Source: Maricaulis maris_C
GTDB taxonomy: Bacteria; Pseudomonadota; Alphaproteobacteria; Caulobacterales; Maricaulaceae
Reading direction: 5' to 3'
Length of the DNA stretch: 64,000 nucleotides
NCBI RefSeq assembly: GCF_049116555.1
Contig: NZ_JAGDYT010000008.1
Coordinates: 248,001-312,000, forward strand
The notes under the pieces were generated by a model. That model did not search any database. It was not told the origin of the DNA and saw nothing but the letters and a program-made list of their open reading frames with translations. Positions 52,234-62,985 of the stretch are shown piece after piece. How positions within the stretch are numbered: the first letter of the stretch is position 1; every line of letters starts with the position of its first letter. The position numbers and the translations under genes are program-made.

Positions 52234-53421
52234 TCACGGGACCCCCGCCATCCGGGCGGTACGCCACTGGCGCGGGGTCTGGCCCGTCACGCTCTTGAAG
52301 GCGGTATAGAAGGTCGAGCGCGAATTGAAGCCGACTTCCAGCGCGATGGTCAGCACGGTGTTCTCGCCGGCGAGGATGTGGGGCAGAGATGCCTCGATCC
52401 GGCAGCGATTGACGTAATCGAAAAAGGTGGTGTCCAGCGTCTGGTTGAGGACTTGTGACACCAGATTGGCGGGTACCGCGACCGCCTTGGCCAGCTTCGG
52501 CAGGGACAGGTTGGCGTCGAGATGAAGCGCATCCTTGGCCATGACAGCCTCGATTCGTGCGGCGATGCGGGCGGCGTGTTCCGGGTCGAGGGCGGACTTG
52601 CGATACTTCGCCGGTTCATGGGTGTCTGCGTCTTCGCCGGCCGGGTCCGCCGACCTCGGGCCCGCCAGCGCCAGGCCCGGATATTGCGACAAGCCGCGGG
52701 CGGCGAGCATCGCCGTGAGTCCCATGATGACAAGGCTGCCGAAAACCGGTGGGATAGACAGGTCGGCGACCAGATTGTCCCAGACAAGGAGGGCCATGAT
52801 GGCCAGCCAGACAATGATGACCGCCTGTATCATCACCCGTAGCCAGGCCAGCTCCCGGCGTTCGGTGTTGGAAAACCGGTCGTGCAGGGCGCGCCGGTAG
52901 GCCTGCAACCGGGTCAGGATGCGCCAGACATAAACCGCAGACACCACATTCCAGCCCAGTACCAGGACGAACACGCCAAGCACCGCCAACGCGGCGTGCA
53001 GACCATCCGGCAACTCGCCGGTTGCCAGGATTGTGGTGACGCTCTGCACCGGCAGTGTCCAGATCAGCACGGCGTTGGAAAACGCCAGCACCGGGCCTGC
53101 CAGATGCCAGGCCGACATTGACCGAGGCTCGCCTCCGTCCTGTCGTGTCAGAGCCCGGACATAACCCCAGAACAACGGCGGAAGTGCGTACAGACCGACC
53201 AGAATCAGGCCGGCCATCAGCGCCAGGCCCTCGGGCCGGATAGCGACGATCACCGGGCTGATGGCGAGGGTGGCCAGCGTGCCAAACAAGCCTGCCAACC
53301 AATTGCGCGGGACCTCACCGGACTGACCGGTCAGGACAATCATGACGCATAGAAGCGCCTGGCCGGCGGCGGCCGAAGCCAGAATGAGGGGTAGCAGGTC
53401 GGTGACGGCAGGTGCGTGCAT
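52234..53421 (-). CDS. AraC-family regulator with N-terminal multi-helix membrane domain
   Basis: 395 residues from the ATG at 53421. Residues 1 to about 240 contain about seven hydrophobic helices. After a linker the C-terminal AraC domain has the two HTH units (SLPKLAKAVAVPANLVSQVL and NTVLTIALEVGFNSRSTFYTAFKSVTGQTP). Membrane-anchored AraC proteins of this type sense signals at the membrane. It is divergent from the pair of paralogous membrane proteins at 53.5-54.9 kb, which are plausible targets. Confidence 0.85.
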   Translation of the reverse strand: MHAPAVTDLLPLILASAAAGQALLCVMIVLTGQSGEVPRNWLAGLFGTLATLAISPVIVAIRPEGLALMAGLILVGLYALPPLFWGYVRALTRQDGGEPRSMSAWHLAGPVLAFSNAVLIWTLPVQSVTTILATGELPDGLHAALAVLGVFVLVLGWNVVSAVYVWRILTRLQAYRRALHDRFSNTERRELAWLRVMIQAVIIVWLAIMALLVWDNLVADLSIPPVFGSLVIMGLTAMLAARGLSQYPGLALAGPRSADPAGEDADTHEPAKYRKSALDPEHAARIAARIEAVMAKDALHLDANLSLPKLAKAVAVPANLVSQVLNQTLDTTFFDYVNRCRIEASLPHILAGENTVLTIALEVGFNSRSTFYTAFKSVTGQTPRQWRTARMAGVP

Positions 53422-53550
53422 GTTGGCGATCGATCTCTGCCTCGTGCTGCTTGTCCGGTGTCCGCGCCTGCAGGGATGGGCGCGAGAGATAACGCGCGTG
53501 GCCAGAATGCCACCATCGTTCTCTGACACAGCCAATATCGGGAATCCAGC

Positions 53551-54240
53551 ATGCCATCCGAATTGCTCACACTGCTCCACATCCTGTCCGGCACGGCCTG
53601 TGTCGGCGCCGGTGGAGTCGCGTTCCTCGCGCCCAAGGGCAAGCCGCTGCATCGGGCCGCTGGCACGGTCTTCCTGGTCTCGATGCTGGCGACAGCACTC
53701 TCCGGCGCGGTGATCGGCATCCTGGAACCGGGCCGCTTGCTGATTACGGCCTTCGCCGGGCTGCTGGCTGCCTATCTGGTTCTGACCGGATGGCGTACGG
53801 CGCGATGGACGACCCTGCGACCCGGCGGCTTCGAGTGGGTCGCGCTGACCGCCATCCTCGCGGGCACGATTGGATTGTCGACCCTGGGCGCCCTGGCGCT
53901 GCAATCGGAGGCTGGCAGGTTTCTGGGCTTCGCCGCCGAGGACTATCTGATGCTGGCCGTGATGTCGGCCTTGGGTGCGGTCGCCGACCTGACGCTTCTG
54001 GCGCGCGGACTTGTGTCGCGGCCCCATCGCATCGCGCGGCACCTCTGGCGCATGGGGCTGGCCTACTTCATCGCGGTCGGGTCTTTCTTCACCGGGCCGG
54101 GCGCCCGGGTCTTTCCCGAGGCGTTGCGGGAGAGCGGACTGCTGTCCGCGCCTGAGGGGCTGACCGCCTTGCTGATCCTGGTGTTTCTTGTCCGGACCCT
54201 AGCCAAGCGGCCGCGCCGCCACCCGGGAGCGGCGTCATGA
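53551..54240 (+). CDS. Multi-helix membrane protein, paralogue 1
   Basis: 229 residues with about seven hydrophobic helices. Motifs shared with the next gene are an early GGVAFLAPKGKPLHRAAGTVF, the LLAAYLVLTGWRTA helix, and RHLWRMGLAYFIAVGSFFTG. It resembles small DUF2306-type membrane proteins, but the match is weak. Histidines and arginines within helix-adjacent segments (HRAAG, RHLWRM) are conserved between the two. Its stop overlaps the next start by ATGA. Confidence 0.75.
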   Translation: MPSELLTLLHILSGTACVGAGGVAFLAPKGKPLHRAAGTVFLVSMLATALSGAVIGILEPGRLLITAFAGLLAAYLVLTGWRTARWTTLRPGGFEWVALTAILAGTIGLSTLGALALQSEAGRFLGFAAEDYLMLAVMSALGAVADLTLLARGLVSRPHRIARHLWRMGLAYFIAVGSFFTGPGARVFPEALRESGLLSAPEGLTALLILVFLVRTLAKRPRRHPGAAS

Positions 54241-54950
54241 GCAGCGCCATCAGCGGTCTGCCGCTCGTCGGACAGCTCCATTTCCTCGTCGGCGTGATCT
54301 GTCTTCTTGCTGGCGCCACAGCCTTCATGGTCCGCAAGGGCCGCCAGCCCCATCGCCTGGCCGGGCGGGTCTTTGCCGTCTGCATGCTGCTGCTCTGTAC
54401 CAGCGGCCTGTCTATGAGCCTGTCGCGCTCAATCCTGTTCACCGCCTTCCTCGCCCTGTTGGCCGGTCATGCCGTGACGACCGGCTGGATGGCCGCCGCC
54501 CGGATCACCGGCCGGGCCGAGCAGATGGCCGCCGGTCTGATCTCCCTGGTCGCCCTGGCAGCGCTCGGCTCCGGCCTTGTCGTCGCCAATCTGCCCACGG
54601 GCACATTGAACGACTTGCCGCCGGTGGCCTTTTACAGCCTTGGCGGCGTGGCGCTCTGGATTGCGGGCATCGACATCCTGGCGCTTCGGCGCGGGCCTGC
54701 GGATGACCGCCAACGGCTGACCCGGCATATCTGGCGTATGGGCTTTGCCCTCTTCATCGCCAGCTTCATCTTCTTCTTCGGCAATAACAACGTGCTACCG
54801 CCCGTCCTGCGCTCACCGATCGCGCTCCTCGCGCCGGTCCTGACGGTCATCGGCCTGACGCTGTATGCGAGTTTGAGGATGCGCTTTCGCCGCCGCCCCG
54901 CGTTTCCATCCAGGATGAAAACGCAGGGACGGGGTGAGAAGGCCGGTTAG
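54237..54950 (+). CDS. Multi-helix membrane protein, paralogue 2
   Basis: 237 residues, clearly related to the preceding protein in order and motifs: GATAFMVRKGRQPHRLAGRVF, AGHAVTTGWMAAARIT and RHIWRMGFALFIASFIFFFG. It overlaps paralogue 1 by ATGA and its stop overlaps the convergent lysC-lysA gene by 4 bases. Function unknown; the HR(A/L)AG and RH(L/I)WRMG motifs might bind haem or another cofactor. Confidence 0.75.
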   Translation: MSSAISGLPLVGQLHFLVGVICLLAGATAFMVRKGRQPHRLAGRVFAVCMLLLCTSGLSMSLSRSILFTAFLALLAGHAVTTGWMAAARITGRAEQMAAGLISLVALAALGSGLVVANLPTGTLNDLPPVAFYSLGGVALWIAGIDILALRRGPADDRQRLTRHIWRMGFALFIASFIFFFGNNNVLPPVLRSPIALLAPVLTVIGLTLYASLRMRFRRRPAFPSRMKTQGRGEKAG

Positions 54951-57520
54951 ATCACAGCCTCACCGGCGGGTTCGCGCATGTTGTAGCTCGACGCCATGAC
55001 GCGGCCATAGGCGCCGCCATTGCCGATCAGGATGACATCGCCTTCCTGTGTTTCCGGCATCAGGCGTTGGGCCCCCAGACGGTCGGCGGTCTCGCAGATC
55101 GGGCCGACAATGTCGGCGACATAAGCGGGTGCGTCGTCGAGGCGGGTCAGATTGACGATCTCGTGGCGGGCGCCGTAGAGGGCCGGACGGATGAGCGAGT
55201 TCATGCCGGTATTGATGCCGACAAAACGCGCATCCGGCGTGTGTTTGAGCTGGGTCACGCGGGCCAGCAGCACGCCGGATTCGGCCGAGATATAGCGGCC
55301 CGGCTCGATCCAGAGCTGGTAATTCGGATGCGCCGTCTTGAGGTCGGTGAGGACCTGGTCGAGCGCATCCATGTCGATCCGGCGCACGCCGGAGGCTTCA
55401 TCGACCGAGAGGCCGCCGCCCAGATCGAGAATTTCGACGTCCGGCATGTCGCGGGCTGTGTCCACCAGGAAGAGGCCAACCCGGCGCCAGTGATCGGGAT
55501 CGGAAATGCCCGAGCCTGAGTGCACGTGCAGACCGTTGATGATGGCGCCAGCCCTGGCGGCCAGCGTCTTGGCTTCGGCCAGCTCGTCGGCATGCAGGCC
55601 GAATTTGGCTTCCGGCCCGGCGGTGCGGACATGCTTGTGATGGCCTTCCGGGCGCTGGGGATTGATCCGCAATGTGATCTTGCGGCCCTTGAAAATCTCC
55701 GGCCAGGCGCGCAGCGGGTGCAGGCCGTCCAGGGTGAGGTGGACGCCCATCTCCAGCGCTTCGGCATATTCCGCTCTTGGCGCGAAATTCGGGGTGAAGA
55801 GGATGCGGTCGACGGGCAGGTCGGGCACAGCCCTCAGGGCGGCCATGACCTCATTGATCGAGACGCATTCCACGCCCAGCCCGGCTTCGACCGCGGTGCG
55901 GATCATGTCGGGATGGCCATTGGCCTTCATCGCATACCAGCCGCGATCCAGCCCCTTGAGGCCGGCGACGGCGGAGGCGCGCGCCTTCACGGTCTCGAGA
56001 TCATAGACATAGGTCGCGCCATCGACCGGGCAGAGATCGAGCAGTGCCTGGCGCTTGGCGCGCCACCAGGTGCCGGTGCCGGGCGGGGCGGTCTCGGTCA
56101 GATTCTCACCGATCTCGCGCCAGGACGGCCCGAAAGTCTTGTCCATCGGCCGCGGCTGGATGAGCTGGTCGTGCAGGCGACGGCAGAGCGGCTTGCCCTG
56201 GTCGCCATCGACGACAACGGTGAGGTTGAGATCGTTGGCGGCCTGCGAGACGAGGCGGACCGGATAATGGGCGAAGGCCTCCATGGCCGGCCCGAACTGG
56301 GCCAGGAGGGCGCGCACACCGCGTCCGACCAGGCTGACGGCCGCGCAATTCTCGATGATCTCCACGCGCGCAATCGCAGCGAGATCATCCTCCAGCGCGC
56401 CAAGCACATCCGGGGTCAGACCCGGATCATCATCCAGCGACACCGTGACCGAAGTCTCCGAGGTCGAGACCAGGTCGATCGACACGCCATGGCGGGAGAA
56501 GGGCTCGAACGCCTTGGCGAGGAAGCCCGAGGCGCGCCACATGCCGTCTGTCTCCAGCGTGATCAGGCGGACGCCCTGCTTCACGGAAACCGCCTTGAGA
56601 CGCGGCGCGTCTTCCGACGGGGTTTCCGAGATCACCGTGCCGGACAGGTCCGGGCGGTGGGTGCACAGGACCTGCATTTCGATCCCGGCCTTGCGGACCG
56701 GCGAGATTGCACGCGGGTGCAACACGCCGGCGCCCATGGAGGCGAGCTCCTGGGCCTCGGCATAGGCGAGCGAGCGGATCTGGCGGGCCGCGCCGGTGAG
56801 GCGCGGATCGGCCGAGAAAAAGCCGGGGACATCGGTCCAGATTTCCAGACGCTCGGCGGCCAGCTTGGCCGCGAAGTAGCTGGCGGAGGTGTCAGATCCA
56901 CCGCGACCGAGCAGGGCCGTGTCGCCATCCTCGCGCCGGGCGATGAAGCCCTGGGTGACAATGACCGGCGGCAGGTCGGCGCACAGGCGTTGCAGCGCGT
57001 CGTCCGCCTCGTGCTCGCAGTCCACAGCGAGATAGCCGCGCGCGCCGGAGGCGGGCAGGGCGGCGAGTTGGTCGCGGGCATCGAGCCAGATCGAGTCCAG
57101 TCCGCCATGGGCCAGCCAGGCCTGGCCGAGGCGGGTCGCCATCAGCTCGCCCTGGGCCATGATACGGGCCTTGAGGCGCGGACTGGCATCTCCGGTCAGC
57201 GCCAATCCGGCCCGCAGACGCGTCAGGGCCTCGAAATGGGGCGCCAGCAGGGCGTCGCCATTCACACCGAGCTCGGCGGCGAGTTCCAGGTGGCGCGTCT
57301 TGATCGCGGCCAGCTCGTCCTCGCCGGCGCCACTGACAGCCTTCTCGACCAGCGTGTCGAGCAGGTTGGAGATCGTGGCGATGGCGGAATGGACGACGAA
57401 GACGCGTTTGCCTTCCGCGCGCACGGCTTCAATCCGTTTGGAGATCACACGCCAATCAGCCAGCGATTTAACGCTGGTGCCGCCAAATTTCAGGACGACC
57501 CAATTTTGCGCATGTTCCAT
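54947..57520 (-). CDS. lysC-lysA: Bifunctional aspartate kinase / diaminopimelate decarboxylase
   Basis: 857 residues. The kinase half starts with VLKFGGTSV, contains GRGGSDTSA and two ACT-type regulatory segments, and ends near residue 460. The second half is a group III PLP decarboxylase: K533 in YAMKANGHPD, HVHSGSG, DLGGGLS and EPGRYISAESG. The protein covers the first and last steps of lysine synthesis, as in Xanthomonas-type fusions. The kinase half may be inhibited by lysine through its ACT domains. The 3' end overlaps the convergent membrane protein gene by 4 bases. Confidence 0.93.
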   Translation of the reverse strand: MEHAQNWVVLKFGGTSVKSLADWRVISKRIEAVRAEGKRVFVVHSAIATISNLLDTLVEKAVSGAGEDELAAIKTRHLELAAELGVNGDALLAPHFEALTRLRAGLALTGDASPRLKARIMAQGELMATRLGQAWLAHGGLDSIWLDARDQLAALPASGARGYLAVDCEHEADDALQRLCADLPPVIVTQGFIARREDGDTALLGRGGSDTSASYFAAKLAAERLEIWTDVPGFFSADPRLTGAARQIRSLAYAEAQELASMGAGVLHPRAISPVRKAGIEMQVLCTHRPDLSGTVISETPSEDAPRLKAVSVKQGVRLITLETDGMWRASGFLAKAFEPFSRHGVSIDLVSTSETSVTVSLDDDPGLTPDVLGALEDDLAAIARVEIIENCAAVSLVGRGVRALLAQFGPAMEAFAHYPVRLVSQAANDLNLTVVVDGDQGKPLCRRLHDQLIQPRPMDKTFGPSWREIGENLTETAPPGTGTWWRAKRQALLDLCPVDGATYVYDLETVKARASAVAGLKGLDRGWYAMKANGHPDMIRTAVEAGLGVECVSINEVMAALRAVPDLPVDRILFTPNFAPRAEYAEALEMGVHLTLDGLHPLRAWPEIFKGRKITLRINPQRPEGHHKHVRTAGPEAKFGLHADELAEAKTLAARAGAIINGLHVHSGSGISDPDHWRRVGLFLVDTARDMPDVEILDLGGGLSVDEASGVRRIDMDALDQVLTDLKTAHPNYQLWIEPGRYISAESGVLLARVTQLKHTPDARFVGINTGMNSLIRPALYGARHEIVNLTRLDDAPAYVADIVGPICETADRLGAQRLMPETQEGDVILIGNGGAYGRVMASSYNMREPAGEAVI

Positions 57521-57675
57521 GTTGAATTCTCCGTTTCGCAGCCCTTGCAGGGCAACGCGCGTGCATATCCGCTCGCGCGCCGCTAGCCAACGCCTGAATA
57601 CGATTGTCGTGCGGATTTGGCAGCCTGCATTTCCGGGAAGCGGCTTTGCCCTTTATCCGGGCGGGAAAATCGGGC

Positions 57676-59154
57676 ATGAGAACGGCGATGAAAAAAGACT
57701 ATAAGGTTGCAAGAACACCCGCTGAAGCGGTGGAGCAGCTCGAAGCGCTCTACCAATCGTCCGTTGAACGCCTCCAGACCGCGTTGAAATCCTTCCTTGA
57801 TGGCGGACCGCCGCCATCCCATGACGACCGCCAGGCTGGGGCGTTTGTCTATCCCGAACTGCGTGTGACCTATGAGCCGGACGGCCCGCCGCCACCGGTC
57901 AGTCGTGCCTTCGGAAAATTCACCGATACCGGGCTTTATGCCTCGACCATCACCAAGCCGGCCCTTTTTGCCGATTATCTGATCGAGCAGCTGACCCTGC
58001 TGGCCGACCAGTATGAGATTACCATCGAGACCGGGCCGTCAGAGACGGAAATCCCGTTCTCCTATGTGCTCGACGGGGCGGACGATCTGGACATGGACGC
58101 GGCCTCGCCGGCCGAGCTGGTCCGTCATTTCCCCTATGCCGACCTGTCCAAGGTCAATGATGACCTGCCCAACGGCTTGAAAGTGATGCAGCAGGGCGCG
58201 GTGAAACCGCTCTCCCTGTTCGAGGCGCCGCGGGTCGATTATTCGCTGCAGCGGCTGCGCCACTACACCGGCACGCCCTATGAAGACACGCAGCAATTCA
58301 TCCTTTTCACCAATTACCACCGCTATGTCGACGCCTTCACCGCCTGGGCCATCCGCCAGTTGAAGGAAGACAATCACTACGAGGCCTTCTCGGCCGCGGG
58401 CAATGTCCGCGTTGATGCCGATACGCCGAACGCCCATGCCGTGGTCGAGGGCGCGCCCTGGCGCCGCTTCCAGATGCCGGCCTATCATTTGATCGCCCCG
58501 GGCGGTCGCGGCATCACGCTGGTCAATATCGGTGTTGGCCCGTCGAACGCGAAGACGATCACCGACCATCTCGCTGTTTTGCGCCCGCAATGCTGGCTGA
58601 TGATCGGCCATTGTGGTGGCCTGCGTCACTCGCAGCGCCTCGGCGATTATGTGCTGGCCCACGCCTATCTGCGCTATGATGCGGTGCTGGATGAGGACAT
58701 GCCGGTGGAAGTCCCGATCCCGCCGATCGCGGAGATCCAGATCGCGCTGGAACAGGGCGTGGCCTCGGTCTCCGGCGATAGCGGCGAAACCCTGAAGTCA
58801 CGCCTGCGCACCGGGACAGTCGCCACCTATGCCGACCGAAACTGGGAGCTGCGCTATGCGGCCCAGGCCAAGCGGATCAACCAGTCCCGCGCCATCGCCG
58901 TGGACATGGAATCGGCGACGATTGCCGCCAATGGCCTGCGTCTGCGGGTGCCCTACGGCACGCTGCTCTGCGTCTCGGACAAGCCGCTGCATGGCGAACT
59001 GAAACTGCCGGGTGCTGCCAACCTCTTCTACCAGCGCTCGGTCTCCGAACACCTTGCGGCCGGGATCGAGACAGTGGAAATCCTGAAGCGGGATGAGGGC
59101 GCAGCCCTGCATTCGCGCAAGCTGCGAAGCTTCGACGAGCCGCCATTCCGGTAG
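57676..59154 (+). CDS. amn: AMP nucleosidase
   Basis: About 492 residues from the ATG at 57676; the ATG at 57688 is equally possible. It follows E. coli Amn throughout, with the N-terminal AMP-specific domain (QGLFVYP-like AGAFVYPELRVTYE), NIGVGPSNAKTITDHLAVLRP, MIGHCGGLR and the C-terminal VDMESATIAANG, VSDKPLHGELKLPG and HSRKLR-FDEPPFR. It cleaves AMP to adenine and ribose 5-phosphate, controlling the adenylate pool. Confidence 0.94.
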   Translation: MRTAMKKDYKVARTPAEAVEQLEALYQSSVERLQTALKSFLDGGPPPSHDDRQAGAFVYPELRVTYEPDGPPPPVSRAFGKFTDTGLYASTITKPALFADYLIEQLTLLADQYEITIETGPSETEIPFSYVLDGADDLDMDAASPAELVRHFPYADLSKVNDDLPNGLKVMQQGAVKPLSLFEAPRVDYSLQRLRHYTGTPYEDTQQFILFTNYHRYVDAFTAWAIRQLKEDNHYEAFSAAGNVRVDADTPNAHAVVEGAPWRRFQMPAYHLIAPGGRGITLVNIGVGPSNAKTITDHLAVLRPQCWLMIGHCGGLRHSQRLGDYVLAHAYLRYDAVLDEDMPVEVPIPPIAEIQIALEQGVASVSGDSGETLKSRLRTGTVATYADRNWELRYAAQAKRINQSRAIAVDMESATIAANGLRLRVPYGTLLCVSDKPLHGELKLPGAANLFYQRSVSEHLAAGIETVEILKRDEGAALHSRKLRSFDEPPFR

Positions 59155-59389
59155 GGGGGGACGGGGTCGGGATCGCGCCCCACGGCGCCCACCGGCCCTT
59201 GAACCCCTTGAGCTCAAGACCCGGATACGGCCCGCTGGCTGACGAGCAATCCACGGACAAATCCGCGCCGGGCGAGGTCCCGTCAGGAAGGACGCCCGGT
59301 TTGGGTTGGCCCGACGCGCGCCTTGCCTGTCCTGTTGTTGTCCGCGCGCAAGTCTGGCTAGTGTGGGGCAAACAACCCGGGACCCGCTC

Positions 59390-60031
59390 ATGTCGACGAC
59401 CTCCACCCTGTCCCTGCCATCCTGGTTCGGCCGTGCCCTTGTCGAGGGCGTGTTGATCGTTTTTGCGGTGGTGCTCGGTTTCATTGCCAATGAATGGCGC
59501 GAAGATGTGGCCGACCGGCGTGCGGCCGATGCGGCGATGGTGCGGGTGGTCGCCGAGATCGAGACGAATATCGCCGCGCTCCAGAACGTGGTCGGCTATC
59601 ACGAAGCTGTCGTCGAGCGGATCGGCGCGCGGCTGGCGGCGATCGAGGCCGGTGAGGCGCCGGCGGACGGGATTCTGTTCGACGCCGTGATTGCCGTGAT
59701 GGATCGCGGCGTGAACGCGCCCGGCCTGTCCAGCTTTGCCTGGGAACACGCCCAGCAGCACGGTCGGCTCGATACCTTGCCCTATGAACGGGTCGCGGCC
59801 GTGGCCCGGGTCTATGAAATGCAGGGCAATGGCGTGAGTGCCACCTGGCGCCAGATTGTCGAGCTGCTCTTTGCGGGACCGGAAATCATGCGCGCGGAAG
59901 ACCTGCGCCCCAGCCTGCGCTTCACCCAGATCGGCTTTGCCGAGCTGGCCTCGCAGGAACGGTTCCTGATCAGCCAGTATGAGCGCCTTCTGTTGGAAAT
60001 GGGCGAGGGCGCGGACGAGACGCAAGAGTGA
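59390..60031 (+). CDS. Conserved single-pass membrane protein of unknown function
   Basis: 213 residues from the ATG at 59390. One membrane helix near 18-37 (ALVEGVLIVFAVVLGFIANEW) leads into a largely helical domain starting REDVADRRAADAAMVRVVAEIE. The VLGFIANEW segment plus helical domain pattern is seen in many small alphaproteobacterial proteins with no assigned function. It stands alone between amn and the phosphatase. Confidence 0.7.
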   Translation: MSTTSTLSLPSWFGRALVEGVLIVFAVVLGFIANEWREDVADRRAADAAMVRVVAEIETNIAALQNVVGYHEAVVERIGARLAAIEAGEAPADGILFDAVIAVMDRGVNAPGLSSFAWEHAQQHGRLDTLPYERVAAVARVYEMQGNGVSATWRQIVELLFAGPEIMRAEDLRPSLRFTQIGFAELASQERFLISQYERLLLEMGEGADETQE

Positions 60032-60115
60032 TCCGTCGGTGACGTATTCAGCCGTGGACGGAAATTGTCGGGCTGCAGCCTTGCCGTCGGGCAGGTGATT
60101 GCGTACCTCCGATGC

Positions 60116-60886
<771 letters not shown>

Positions 60887-60898
60887 GCCTTTCGCCCC

Positions 60899-62188
60899 AT
60901 GGCTGGACCGATCCATCAGCATCGCCTCCCATGGCAGAACCCGATTGATGTGTTCGCACCCTGGGCGCAATCGCCTCATGCCCTCCTCCTGCATGACGGT
61001 CGGCATGGTCGGTCGCGGATCTTTGTGGCGCCCGATGACATGGCGAGCGGTGCGGACCGGGACGCTTTCGATGCCTTTGCCGCGCGCGGCCGGCAGGATG
61101 GCGGACTCTGGGCCGGGCTGTTCGGCTATGATCTTGCTGCCGCCTTCGAGCGCCTGCCCCATCTCGATCCGCGCTGGCCGCCGCTCGCCGTGGCGCGTTA
61201 TCCGGCCTGGATCGAGTTCGACCTTGAGGCCCGGCACGTCGAGATCAAGGGCGTTGAAAAGGACGCCGTCGCCGCCCTGCTCACCGCCGTCCGCCAGTCA
61301 GGCCCGGCGTCGGAAATGCCGAAGACGGATGGAGCGGCGAGCTGGCAGCCGCGCTGGTCGCGCGATCAGTATCTCGCCGCAGCCGGGCGCGCGCGCGACT
61401 ATGTTCATGCCGGCGACGTGTTCCAGGTCAATCTCTCCCAGGCCTTCGACGTGACGCTGGACCCGGACGATCATCCCTATGCCGTCTTCCGGCGCCTGGC
61501 CGAGCAATCCCCGGCCCCGCATGCGGCCTATCTCTGCCTCGATCCCGATCACATCGTGATGACCAATTCGCCCGAACGCTTCCTCCGGGTTTCATCCGGT
61601 CATGTCGAGGCGCGGCCGATCAAGGGGACACGGCGGCGCTCTGCCGACCCTGTCGAGGACCAGCGCCTGTCCGCGGAATTGTCGGCAAGCGCCAAGGACC
61701 GGGCGGAAAACCTGATGATCGTCGATCTGATGCGCAATGACCTGTCCCGGGTTTGCGCGCCGGGCTCTGTATCGGTGCCTGTGCTGTGCGAGATCGAGTC
61801 CTATGCCAATGTCCATCATCTGGTTTCGGTGGTGGAGGGCGATCTGGCCGCGGGCTGTGACGTGTTTGATCTCCTGGCTGCGAGCTTCCCGCCCGGCTCC
61901 ATCACCGGCGCGCCCAAGGTGCGGGCGATGGAAATTATCTCGGAACTCGAAGGCGAACCGCGCGGGGCCTATTGCGGCGCGCTGGGCTGGATTGACAGTG
62001 AGGGCGGCGATATGGACCTCAATGTGATGATCCGCACGGCCGCGCTGCGCCGTGACGCGGCGGGCTGGCGCGCCAGTTTGCGCTCCGGCGGCGGGATTGT
62101 CGCCGACAGCGAGCCGGTGTCGGAATATGAGGAAACACTGACCAAGGTCTCGGCCCTGCGCCGGGCTCTGGGAGCGGATGCGGAATGA
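60899..62188 (+). CDS. pabB: Aminodeoxychorismate synthase component I
   Basis: 429 residues. Chorismate-binding motifs are KGTRRRS (the PIKGT loop), DLMRNDLSRVC, the KVRAMEIISELE helix and the GSITGAPK loop. It adds ammonia from PabA to chorismate in folate synthesis. No strong ribosome site is visible before the ATG, so it may be coupled to the phosphatase gene. pabC follows with an ATGA overlap. Confidence 0.9.
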   Translation: MAGPIHQHRLPWQNPIDVFAPWAQSPHALLLHDGRHGRSRIFVAPDDMASGADRDAFDAFAARGRQDGGLWAGLFGYDLAAAFERLPHLDPRWPPLAVARYPAWIEFDLEARHVEIKGVEKDAVAALLTAVRQSGPASEMPKTDGAASWQPRWSRDQYLAAAGRARDYVHAGDVFQVNLSQAFDVTLDPDDHPYAVFRRLAEQSPAPHAAYLCLDPDHIVMTNSPERFLRVSSGHVEARPIKGTRRRSADPVEDQRLSAELSASAKDRAENLMIVDLMRNDLSRVCAPGSVSVPVLCEIESYANVHHLVSVVEGDLAAGCDVFDLLAASFPPGSITGAPKVRAMEIISELEGEPRGAYCGALGWIDSEGGDMDLNVMIRTAALRRDAAGWRASLRSGGGIVADSEPVSEYEETLTKVSALRRALGADAE

Positions 62189-62985
62189 GCGGAATTGCTT
62201 TCAAGGATGGCGACTGGATCGAGACAGCCCGCACCGGCTGGGGCCTCGAGGATCGCGGCGGCCTCCTGGGCGATGGCCTGTTCGAGACGCTGCATGTGAT
62301 CAAGGGCAAGGCGGTCCGCTTTGACCGCCACATGGCGCGGCTGGCGCGCAGCGCGAGCGAGCTGGGACTGCCTGGTCCACGCGATGCCGACGGGATTGCC
62401 GCATTGATCGGCGAACTGGCCGCCCGCAATGCTCTGAAAGATGCCGTCGTCCGCCTGACCCTGACCGCAGGTGCCGGGCCGCGCGGGCTTGAACGACCGG
62501 AAGAACTGGTGCCGTCACTGACCCTGACCGCGGCGCCGCGCAAGGCCCCGCCGGCCAGTGTCGCGCTCTCCCTCAGCGAGATCCGCCGCTCACCGGCCAG
62601 CCTGACCGCACGCCACAAGACGCTGTCCTACATGGACAATGTCCAGGCCCGGCGGCAGGCACGCGGGCAGGGTGCCGACATGGCGCTCCTGACCGATACG
62701 CGCGGCAATCTGTCGGGCGGGGATTGTGCCAATCTGTTCTGGCTGACGGGCGGGGAGGTGTTCACGCCGGCCACGGCTTGCGGGGTGCTGGCCGGAACCG
62801 TGCGGGCGGAAATTCTCGATTCCATGCCGGTCGAGGCCGGGGCGTTTCCGGTCGACATGCTGGTGGGGGCGGATGCGGTCTTCGTGACCAATGCGGTCTT
62901 TGGCGCCGTGCCGGTCACCACGCTGGACGGGCGCCCTGTGGGGTCGGGCGAATTGCCGGCGAAGATCGCTGCGATCTTCGCCTGA
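62185..62985 (+). CDS. pabC: Aminodeoxychorismate lyase (class IV aminotransferase fold)
   Basis: 266 residues starting at the ATGA overlap with pabB. The PLP lysine is in SYMDNVQARRQA-adjacent HKTLSYMDN, and GDGLFETLHV and LTDTRGNLSGGDCANLFWL are class IV signatures. With pabB it makes p-aminobenzoate. A branched-chain aminotransferase is the alternative reading, but the pairing with pabB makes it unlikely. Confidence 0.88.
   Translation: MSGIAFKDGDWIETARTGWGLEDRGGLLGDGLFETLHVIKGKAVRFDRHMARLARSASELGLPGPRDADGIAALIGELAARNALKDAVVRLTLTAGAGPRGLERPEELVPSLTLTAAPRKAPPASVALSLSEIRRSPASLTARHKTLSYMDNVQARRQARGQGADMALLTDTRGNLSGGDCANLFWLTGGEVFTPATACGVLAGTVRAEILDSMPVEAGAFPVDMLVGADAVFVTNAVFGAVPVTTLDGRPVGSGELPAKIAAIFA

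Noticed and set aside
55520..57586. Plus-strand open frame of 688 codons opposite lysC-lysA
   Set aside because: Composition (Gly, Arg, Gln rich) is that of an antisense shadow; the minus-strand frame has clear enzyme motifs.
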